DNA of 6,869 nucleotides from Cyanobacteria bacterium UBA9971. GTDB lineage: Bacteria > Cyanobacteriota > Vampirovibrionia > Gastranaerophilales > UBA9971. Below are positions 1-4,741 of the stretch, one piece after another; position 1 is the stretch's first letter; every line of letters starts with the position of its first letter. Under the pieces are notes generated by a model, which saw nothing but the letters and a program-made list of their open reading frames with translations, did no database searches and was not told the origin of the DNA. A program made the translations under genes and the position numbers. The stretch lies in the NCBI GenBank assembly GCA_003499955.1, contig DNRP01000180.1, positions 24,806-31,674 on the forward strand, given 5' to 3'.

Positions 1-12
1 GACACAAAGGCA

Positions 13-1596
13 ATGATTGAACTTAACAGGATACAAAGCAAAGTTATCAATAACTCAAAGTTTTTTATTATGGCTGCAAATTTGTTTTTAAAAAGAGGAT
101 TGCTTGAAGAAGCGGAAGAAGCGGCAAAAAAAGCGGTAAAAGTTTCTTATAACAACCCCGATGCTTTTATTACACTCGGGAATGTGTGTTTTGAAAAAGC
201 TAATTCTCTTGAAAATTCGCCTGAGACTTTAGAGTTAAGAAAAGCATACATGACAAAGGCTTTTGATAATTTTTATACCGCATACAAATACAATCCTGCT
301 TCGCCTTTTGCCCATATCGGTCTTGCAACCGCGTATTATATGAACGGACAAAATTCTCTTGCGCAGGACGAAATATTAAAAGCAAAAGAACTCAGTATAA
401 ATAATGCCGAAGCTCTTTATTTAATCGGGGAATATTACTACAAAACCAAAGAATATTCCAAGTCAAAAACATATCTCGAAAAATCAATTTTATCAGGGCT
501 GACTGCAAAATATAAAACATATTACATGCTGGGAACGCTTTATGAGCAGGAAGGCAGTATTCAAAATGCGCAAAAAAACTATCTTGCATCGTTAAAATTA
601 AGACCTGATCATCCTGAATCACAACAAAATCTCGACAGGTTAATAAAAGTTAGTTATAAAGAAGCTGAAACGCTTTCAAATAAACAAAAAACCACGAAAG
701 ATCTTTTTAGCAATCTTAACGATGAATTAAATACTGTAATGCAGGCGGATTATTTCCTTGTTATAGATGAATTTAGCAAAGCAAGAGATTCTTATATCAA
801 GGTTCTCGACAAAAATCCCGATAATGTCAATGCTATAACAGGACTTGCCGAATTATATTATGCAAAATGGGCGGAAGGTTTTGCGAATTCCACGGATTTT
901 ATTAATGATTCAAAATATATATTAAAAACAAAAGAAAACCCGAGAATTGTTATACCTCTGACAAAATTCAAGCTTATAAACGAAGATAGAATGCCTGAAA
1001 GCGTCAGGCAAAAATTCATAAATCTTTCAGTAAGCGAAACTTTTGATTTTTATGATTTGTTAAACGAAGTAAGAGCTGAATTTTTGCTGGGGAATTTTGA
1101 AGAAAGCCATGAAAAACTTGAAAAATTGTTATCTTTTAAACTTTCAAATTATGAAAAATTCAAAGTGCTAAAAAGTTTGTGTTATGACCATGATTATGAT
1201 GAAGCCTTGGTTTTAATTGGTGAACTTAAAAAAACTTATTATCATAATGAAGAGCTTGCGCCTATTGTAACCAGAATTAACACAAAATTTTCTGTCGCGG
1301 ATGAAAAATTAAATCAGGCAATAGCTCTCTATAGTAATAAAGATAAGAAACAGCAGGATTTTTCTAATGCCGAGTATATAATTAAACAGGCTGTAAGATA
1401 CTTTCCTACATACAAAAAAGGCTATCTGCATTACGCGTATTTGCTTGAAAAACAGGGAAAATATAAAGAAGCTTTGGACAAAGCAAATATTTGCCTTAGG
1501 CTGTATCAACTTTACCCTGATAAAAATGCTGAAATAAGCGAAATTAATATTAAAAAGCTTGTGCAAAACCTCAAACAAAAGCTTACAGAACGATAA
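13..1596 (+). CDS. TPR-repeat protein (start uncertain, possibly 5'-partial)
   Basis: Tetratricopeptide-repeat protein of 527 residues from this ATG; its specific role is not recognisable. Helix-turn-helix units with the usual pattern (small residue at position 8, YxxA/GxY, A at 20, P at 32) are seen at about residues 17-50, 51-97 (with an insertion), 98-133, 134-166 and 168-201. Further units lie at about 245-276 and 470-502, with a half repeat near 354-377. TPR arrays bind other proteins, so a scaffold or assembly role is the family-level expectation. No enzymatic domain, signal peptide or membrane segment is visible. The reading frame is open back to base 1 with no in-frame stop. The only purine-rich stretch before the ATG (AAAGG, 6-10) is 2 nt away, too close for a good ribosome site, so the true start may be upstream of the window. 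It ends in TAA, and no convincing terminator follows. Confidence 0.85.
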   Translation: MIELNRIQSKVINNSKFFIMAANLFLKRGLLEEAEEAAKKAVKVSYNNPDAFITLGNVCFEKANSLENSPETLELRKAYMTKAFDNFYTAYKYNPASPFAHIGLATAYYMNGQNSLAQDEILKAKELSINNAEALYLIGEYYYKTKEYSKSKTYLEKSILSGLTAKYKTYYMLGTLYEQEGSIQNAQKNYLASLKLRPDHPESQQNLDRLIKVSYKEAETLSNKQKTTKDLFSNLNDELNTVMQADYFLVIDEFSKARDSYIKVLDKNPDNVNAITGLAELYYAKWAEGFANSTDFINDSKYILKTKENPRIVIPLTKFKLINEDRMPESVRQKFINLSVSETFDFYDLLNEVRAEFLLGNFEESHEKLEKLLSFKLSNYEKFKVLKSLCYDHDYDEALVLIGELKKTYYHNEELAPIVTRINTKFSVADEKLNQAIALYSNKDKKQQDFSNAEYIIKQAVRYFPTYKKGYLHYAYLLEKQGKYKEALDKANICLRLYQLYPDKNAEISEINIKKLVQNLKQKLTER

Positions 1597-1693
1597 ACAG
1601 AAATATAAATTATTGTTTTTTTCGTATTTTCCGAAATTTTGTATAAAAATAATGCCGAACGGGTGATATTTTTAAATGCCCATTTCACGCGAT

Positions 1694-1723
1694 TTAAAAA
1701 AAATCAAAATGCGTTATTATAAT
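1694..1723 (+). promoter_or_regulatory. Candidate promoter for the Flp-type pilin transcript
   Basis: A perfect TATAAT -10 hexamer lies at 1718-1723. The best upstream match is TTAAAA at 1694-1699, 18 nt away and 4/6 to the -35 consensus. Transcription would begin near 1730, giving a leader of about 207 nt before the pilin ATG at 1937. The -10 is strong but the -35 is weak, so the site is plausible rather than certain. Confidence 0.45.
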
Positions 1724-1728
1724 TATAT

Positions 1729-1936
1729 AGTGTTGAAGTGATTTGTAAAACAAGAAAAAATTAGTAACAAGCGAGTTACTCACGTAAAAATTCGGCATGA
1801 GAAATAACACAAAAGAAAAATCGTTGGCAGATAACGTGTTATTACTGTGCGGGTTTTGTTGTGACTGTTAAAATGATTAAAACGAAGTGTTGAAGTAAAA
1901 ATGTAGAAGTAAATAAATATGGAGTTTAGGTGAGCA
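1729..1936 (+). promoter_or_regulatory. Long, probably structured 5' leader of the pilin gene
   Basis: This stretch lies between the predicted start of transcription and the pilin gene. It contains a hairpin AGTAAC/GTTACT (1763-1768 with 1775-1780, 6-nt loop). A second possible stem is AATAACAC (1803-1810) with GTGTTATT (1836-1843). The right arm of that stem can instead fold on itself as ATAAC-GT-GTTAT (1831-1842), so the two structures are mutually exclusive. The 11-mer AGTGTTGAAGT occurs at the beginning (1729-1739) and again at 1886-1896. I recognise no known riboswitch consensus here. Confidence 0.35.
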
Positions 1937-2068
1937 ATGAGTGAATTTGTTGTGCAGTATTTCTGCTATTCAAGAAAACATGCAGGTCAGGGATTTGCCG
2001 AGTACGGGCTTATTTTTTCGTTGGTATGTATTGTGACGTTGGTGGTGTTGAAAACAATGGGAAATTAG
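1937..2068 (+). CDS. Very short Flp/Fap-type (Tad) pilin precursor
   Basis: A 43-residue protein with the signature of Flp-type IVb pilins, the subunits polymerised by Tad secretion systems at the inner membrane. A positively charged leader (R13 K14 H15) ends in A16-G17, followed by QGFAEYGLI. Gly17 is then -1, Glu22 is +5 and Tyr23 is +6 of the mature pilin, the family's prepilin-peptidase site with the conserved EY pair. A continuous hydrophobic stretch follows (LIFSLVCIVTLVVL, residues 25-38), ending in KTMGN. The mature chain would be only 26 residues, shorter than usual Flp pilins because the tail after the hydrophobic helix is almost absent. AGGTGA at 1928-1933 aligns with the anti-Shine-Dalgarno at normal spacing. 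A -10 box lies upstream and a terminator downstream, so the gene looks like its own transcription unit. No tad assembly genes are in the window. Confidence 0.72.
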   Translation: MSEFVVQYFCYSRKHAGQGFAEYGLIFSLVCIVTLVVLKTMGN

Positions 2069-2138
2069 AATAATACATCGCTGGTCGGTTAATTATAGTA
2101 AGTGTTGTTCGAAATTCCCACTTTCTATGTGGTTTGTC

Positions 2139-2181
2139 TTGACGGGAGTAATTTAAGTTATTCCTGTCAGGGCATTTTTTT
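2139..2181 (+). terminator. Rho-independent terminator after the pilin gene
   Basis: Left arm TTGACGGGAGTAA (2139-2151) pairs with TTATTCCTGTCAG (2158-2170) over 13 positions, three of them G-U. The loop is 6 nt. A run of seven T follows at 2175-2181. It lies about 70 nt after the pilin stop and fits termination of that transcript. Confidence 0.75.
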
Positions 2182-2193
2182 ATGTAATTGTGT

Positions 2194-2319
2194 TGTCATT
2201 GCGAAGGTACCCGCTTTTTTGATTAATTATCAAAAAAGGAGGGGGTGGCTTTAACCCCCGACGAAGCAAACCAATTTTTGTTTTTTGAATTGCTTCGTCG
2301 CAAGCTCCTCGCAATGACA
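2194..2319. repeat. Compact inverted-repeat element (MITE/REP-like, TGTCATTGCGA ends)
   Basis: About 126 bp bounded by perfect 11-bp terminal inverted repeats, TGTCATTGCGA (2194-2204) and TCGCAATGACA (2309-2319). Inside are three further inverted repeats. CTTTTTTGAT/ATCAAAAAAG spans 2214-2238 (10 bp, 5-nt loop). GGGGGT/ACCCCC lies at 2241-2246 and 2254-2259. CGACGAAGCAA/TTGCTTCGTCG lies at 2259-2269 and 2290-2300. There is no coding capacity and no clear target-site duplication. From memory, repeats with GTCATTGCGA ends and GAAGCAA/TTGCTTC cores occur as dispersed families in several unrelated bacteria. The internal copy structure is seen directly; mobility is inferred. Confidence 0.75.
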
Positions 2320-2426
2320 GTTAGGCTTTGATTGCAAATTGGTATAAGAGATGCTAAAAAAATTAAAATTCATTTTTATGCTACATATATATAAGTTATT
2401 AAGTGTTTAAAAAAAGATTAAAGTTT

Positions 2427-2915
2427 ATGAAAAAATTTTTTATAATAATAATCTGCATCCTAATCTTATTTGTTTATCAAATGACAAAAACTAATGGAGC
2501 GTCTTTAAAACCAGTGAGTACTGATTTTGTAGTTATTAATAATCAAAAAGTTTTTCTTGATGTTGCAGATACTCGAGAAAAAGTAACACAGGGTTTAATG
2601 GGTATAGATAGTATTGCAGAAAATCAGGGAATGGTTTTTTTGTTTAAAAAATCTGATTATAAAACTTTTTGGATGAAAAATATGAAAATTCCTCTGGATA
2701 TAGTCTTTATTTCTAACGAAAAAATTGCTAAAATATATAATGAAGTACCTGTTTGTGAAAAATATCCCTGTCCTCTTTATGAGTCAAAATATAAAATTGA
2801 TTCAGTTATAGAATTCAAAAATGGATTTTGTGAAAAATACAATGTGAAAATCGGCGACAAAATAACATTTAGCCGGAACATTAAATTAAAAAAAGCAGGG
2901 TTAAAAGAAAATTAA
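2427..2915 (+). CDS. DUF192 family exported protein
   Basis: A 162-residue DUF192 protein; the family's biochemical function is not established. The N-terminus MKKFFIIIICILILFVYQ is a Sec signal or membrane anchor without a lipobox, so the protein should act outside the cytoplasm. Hallmarks of the family appear in order: TREKVTQGLMGI (about 49-60), the GMVFLF segment (68-73), FWMKNMKIPLDIVFI (81-95), PVCEKYPCPLY (108-118) and the closing KIGDKITF (141-148). The frame is open to a GTG at 2403, but the ATG at 2427 places the charged MKK directly before the hydrophobic stretch, so I prefer it; neither start has a strong ribosome site. TATA-rich sequence at 2343-2348 and 2386-2395 could supply a -10, but no good -35 is visible. 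The thioredoxin-like gene follows 17 bp downstream, probably in the same operon. Confidence 0.87.
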   Translation: MKKFFIIIICILILFVYQMTKTNGASLKPVSTDFVVINNQKVFLDVADTREKVTQGLMGIDSIAENQGMVFLFKKSDYKTFWMKNMKIPLDIVFISNEKIAKIYNEVPVCEKYPCPLYESKYKIDSVIEFKNGFCEKYNVKIGDKITFSRNIKLKKAGLKEN

Positions 2916-2932
2916 TAAAAAAGGAACGGCTT

Positions 2933-3295
2933 ATGAAAAATTCTGTATCAATAAAAAATTTATTAGTAATTTTTAATTTATTTGCAGGTATTTTATTTAG
3001 TTCTGTTGCTTTTGCCGCGCCATCGCAAATTGTTCTTTTTTGTTCAAGCTGGAATATGAAATGCAGAGAGGCAAAAACAGCTTGTTCTTCTGCTGCGCAG
3101 GAACTAGGCATAAATTATTCTGATCTGGATATAGATCAAAATAATACACAGCAAAAAGCAAATGCTATGGGGCTGAATCTACCTTCTGTGATTCCGTATA
3201 TTTATATTCTTGATAGCAAAGGCAAAATTATTAAAGGGAAATTGTATAAAGGGGAAACTTCACAGTCTTTAAAACAGGACTTAATGAAGTATTAA
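2933..3295 (+). CDS. Exported thioredoxin-fold protein with degenerate CXXC
   Basis: A 120-residue protein that appears to be a small periplasmic or exported thioredoxin-like domain. Residues 1-28 form a signal peptide with an AFA|A cleavage site (A26-F27-A28). The mature part has the thioredoxin order: strand IVLFCSSW (33-40), the active-site helix start WNMKC (40-44), a middle strand INYSDLDID (60-68), the probable cis-proline segment VIPYIYIL (86-93), and a last strand after DSKGKII. At the place of WCxxC the first, nucleophilic cysteine is Asn41 and only Cys44 remains; Cys37 and Cys51 are extra cysteines nearby. A normal dithiol-disulfide reaction is therefore doubtful. AAGGA at 2921-2925 is 7 nt before the ATG, a good ribosome site. 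It is probably co-transcribed with the DUF192 gene. The fold call rests on pattern only and is moderately sure. Confidence 0.7.
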   Translation: MKNSVSIKNLLVIFNLFAGILFSSVAFAAPSQIVLFCSSWNMKCREAKTACSSAAQELGINYSDLDIDQNNTQQKANAMGLNLPSVIPYIYILDSKGKIIKGKLYKGETSQSLKQDLMKY

Positions 3296-3849
3296 AGTAT
3301 ATCGGCAAGTTCTGCCAGCGAGCTTACGGAAAAGATTTCTGTTTCTTTAGTTGTCACTTTTATAGTATACATGCCTGCGTTTTGACCAAATTGTATGTCA
3401 GGAGACGTATCTCCGACCATAATTGACTTGTTGAAATCAACTTCGGGAAAATCTTGCTGAGCTTTTAGGGCAGAGCCTATATCAGGTTTTCTGCATCCGC
3501 AGTTTTCATCTCTGTCGTGCGGACAGAAATAAATTTTGTCTATTCTTCCTCCGAATTTTTTTATGCCGTCAACCATAAAATTATGAACTGATTCAAGATC
3601 TTGTTCTGTCATAATTTCTACTGCAATGCCGCGCTGATTGGTAATTACAAAAATCTTTCCGAAAACATCGGAAAATTTTTTAAAAGCTTCAGGCACTCCG
3701 GGAAGAAATTCAAATTCATCGACACTTTTGACATAATCAGCCATAAGTCTTTTGTTGATAACGCCGTCCCTGTCAAGAAACAACGACCAGCTTTTATCTA
3801 TGTTTAATTTTTTTATATCAGTTATTTCACGCATATTTTTTAAATTCAT
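3292..3849 (-). CDS. HAD-superfamily phosphatase, GmhB / histidinol-phosphatase type
   Basis: A 185-residue HAD phosphatase of the HisB-N/GmhB group. GmhB removes the 7-phosphate of D-glycero-manno-heptose 1,7-bisphosphate in the cytoplasm during LPS-heptose synthesis; relatives act on histidinol phosphate. Motif I is FLDRDGVIN with nucleophile D26 and acid/base D28. Motif II is ITNQRGI (69-75). The zinc loop C109-P-H111 ... C117-G-C119 is followed by RKP (120-122). Motif IV is VGDTSPD (145-151, D147 and D151). All catalytic and zinc residues are present. The frame is open to a TTG at 3888, but the ATG at 3849 has AAGGGTGG (3860-3853) about 3-5 nt upstream and is preferred. No histidine or heptose genes adjoin it, so the substrate is open and I give no symbol. 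Its 3' end overlaps the convergent thioredoxin-like gene by 4 bp. Confidence 0.82.
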   Translation of the reverse strand: MNLKNMREITDIKKLNIDKSWSLFLDRDGVINKRLMADYVKSVDEFEFLPGVPEAFKKFSDVFGKIFVITNQRGIAVEIMTEQDLESVHNFMVDGIKKFGGRIDKIYFCPHDRDENCGCRKPDIGSALKAQQDFPEVDFNKSIMVGDTSPDIQFGQNAGMYTIKVTTKETEIFSVSSLAELADIL

Positions 3850-3868
3850 TTGCCACCCTTTTAAAACT

Positions 3869-3897
3869 ATTCTACCTGAAAACTTCAAAAATATTAA
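3869..3897 (-). promoter_or_regulatory. Candidate promoter for the HAD phosphatase
   Basis: Read on the minus strand, TTAATA (3897-3892) and TAGAAT (3874-3869) are spaced by 17 nt and match the -35/-10 consensus at 4/6 and 5/6. The leader would be only about a dozen nt, just enough for the ribosome site before 3849. An alternative pair, TTGTTA (3932-3927) and AATATT (3909-3904), also has a 17-nt spacer. Confidence 0.3.
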
Positions 3898-3915
3898 GTT
3901 TTAAATATTGTCCGA

Positions 3916-4013
3916 TTTACACTTATTAACAATTGTAAAGATTACACTAATTGGGGGTACAAAAAAATTTTTGTTGAGTTATATTAATAATATCAAATTA
4001 ATTAGTGTACTAA
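3916..4013. promoter_or_regulatory. Operator-like cluster of TACACT half-sites and dyads
   Basis: The divergent region between the HAD gene and the orphan ORF carries TTACACT at 3917-3923 and again at 3942-3948, 25 nt apart. The inverted copy AGTGTA lies at 4004-4009. TACACTAATT (3943-3952) and AATTAGTGTA (4000-4009) form a perfect 10-nt inverted repeat. Further dyads are TTTACA/TGTAAA (3916-3921 and 3934-3939), ACAAAAA/TTTTTGT (3959-3965 and 3968-3974) and TTAGT-GT-ACTAA (4002-4013). A TACAAT -10-like hexamer lies at 4015-4020. This suggests regulator binding, but no regulator is identified. Confidence 0.35.
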
Positions 4014-4053
4014 ATACAATATAAAAAGATCATGAGGCTAAAAAGAAAATAAG

Positions 4054-4248
4054 ATGAAAGTACTACTTAACAGAATGAGTATGTATCCTGAACCTGTATG
4101 GAAATTAAATTCACCGGATCGCAGAAATATGACTGATATTCAAAATACAGCAGTATCTAATAATAAAATGTCATTGGTGTCTCTTAGAAACAAACAGATG
4201 AATGATATTGTTGATGTTATTAGTTTTTCAGGTTTGGTTAACAGATAA
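4054..4248 (+). CDS. Hypothetical small protein, ends in ISFSGLVNR
   Basis: A 64-residue ORF that I do not recognise. It is polar, with several Asn, Arg and Met, and has no signal peptide, membrane segment or cysteine. The C-terminus is DVISFSGLVNR. The case for a real gene is contextual. It sits alone between an operator-like region with a TACAAT box (4015-4020) and a strong terminator (4272-4305), so a short transcript of about 280 nt is expected. The ribosome site is poor: GAGG lies about 16 nt before the ATG and only AATAAG is close. An internal ATG at 4075 is an alternative start. I have an impression, not checked, that short hypothetical proteins with ISFxG-type motifs are common in Gastranaerophilales. 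The transcript could instead be a small RNA whose ORF is incidental. Confidence 0.5.
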   Translation: MKVLLNRMSMYPEPVWKLNSPDRRNMTDIQNTAVSNNKMSLVSLRNKQMNDIVDVISFSGLVNR

Positions 4249-4271
4249 TTTAGACGACATACTTAAAAACC

Positions 4272-4305
4272 AAAAAACAGGAAGCTTAATTGTTTCCTGT
4301 TTTTT
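4272..4305 (+). terminator. Rho-independent terminator after the small ORF
   Basis: AAAAAACAGGAA (4272-4283) pairs perfectly with TTCCTGTTTTTT (4294-4305). Adding the inner G-U and C-G pairs makes a stem of about 14 bp with a 6-nt loop. The T-run is part of the right arm, and the A-run on the left would let it act in both directions. Confidence 0.8.
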
Positions 4306-4350
4306 ATTGCAAAAAATAATTACATTCGGTTAAAGATTTTTCTTAAAAAT

Positions 4351-4379
4351 TAGCCATTTATTCTTGCTCGTAATAAAAT
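4351..4379 (+). promoter_or_regulatory. Candidate promoter for gatC-pyrG-cdd
   Basis: TAGCCA (4351-4356, 4/6) and TAAAAT (4374-4379, 5/6) are separated by 17 nt. Transcription would start near 4386, after the preceding terminator and just ahead of the gatC ribosome site at 4402-4407. That would leave the upstream ATG at 4389 with almost no leader. Confidence 0.35.
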
Positions 4380-4415
4380 ATATTTAATATGGATGTTTAC
4401 CAAGGAGTAAATAAT

Positions 4416-4700
4416 TTGATTACAAAAAAAGAAGTTGAACACGTTGCAAAACTTGCCAGACTTGAATTATCGGAAGAAGAAAAAGAACGATTTACAGTTC
4501 AATTTTCTAATATTCTTGATTATTTTAATCAGTTAAGCGAAGTTAATACTGAAAACGTAGAGCCGATGACACAGGCAATTCCTATGGTAAATGTAATGAG
4601 AGAAGATAAAGTACAATTGCCGTATACAAGAGATGAAATCCTTGCAAATGCTCCTTTGGAAGAAGACGGCTTTTTTAAAGTTCCCAGAATTACTGAATAA
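4416..4700 (+). CDS. gatC: Aspartyl/glutamyl-tRNA(Asn/Gln) amidotransferase subunit C
   Basis: GatC is the small subunit of the GatCAB amidotransferase, which converts misacylated Glu-tRNA(Gln) or Asp-tRNA(Asn) to the correct aminoacyl-tRNA in the cytoplasm. It wraps around and stabilises GatA-GatB. The product is 94 residues, the usual size. It has the family's [20 protein letters not shown] opening, a central ILDYFNQL helix, the NVMREDKV segment and the closing FFKVPRI. I place the start at TTG 4416: AAGGAG (4402-4407) lies 8 nt before it, and the protein then begins just as GatC proteins normally do. An ATG at 4389 in the same frame would add nine untypical residues and lacks a ribosome site. 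gatA and gatB are not in the window. pyrG follows after 41 bp, probably in the same transcript. Confidence 0.93.
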   Translation: MITKKEVEHVAKLARLELSEEEKERFTVQFSNILDYFNQLSEVNTENVEPMTQAIPMVNVMREDKVQLPYTRDEILANAPLEEDGFFKVPRITE

Positions 4701-4741
4701 TTAATTTATCAATAATAAATATAACGAGGACGGGTAAAAAA

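Noticed and set aside
1309..1578. Reverse-strand frame inside the TPR gene, rich in Phe and Ile
   Set aside because: Its hydrophobic look comes from the complement of Lys/Glu-rich coding sequence; there is no ribosome site or family motif.
1614..1642. Possible terminator after the TPR gene (T-run with TTTCG/CGAAA)
   Set aside because: The stem is only about 5 bp and AT-rich, and the T-run precedes rather than follows it.
2320..2402. Promoter for the DUF192 operon (TATAAG 2343-2348 or TATAAG 2390-2395)
   Set aside because: Both have acceptable -10 boxes but no convincing -35 at normal spacing in an AT-rich background, so no site is listed.
2403..2426. GTG at 2403 as start of the DUF192 gene
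   Set aside because: It puts eight extra residues before the MKK-hydrophobic signal and has no ribosome site; ATG 2427 gives a cleaner signal peptide.
3850..3888. TTG at 3888 as start of the HAD phosphatase
   Set aside because: Its codons cover the good ribosome site of ATG 3849 and the likely promoter, and the added residues match nothing in the family.
4701..4741. Attenuator or reiterative-transcription control before pyrG
   Set aside because: No hairpin with T-run and no initiating G-run promoter is visible in the 41-bp gap; pyrG appears to be read from the gatC promoter.
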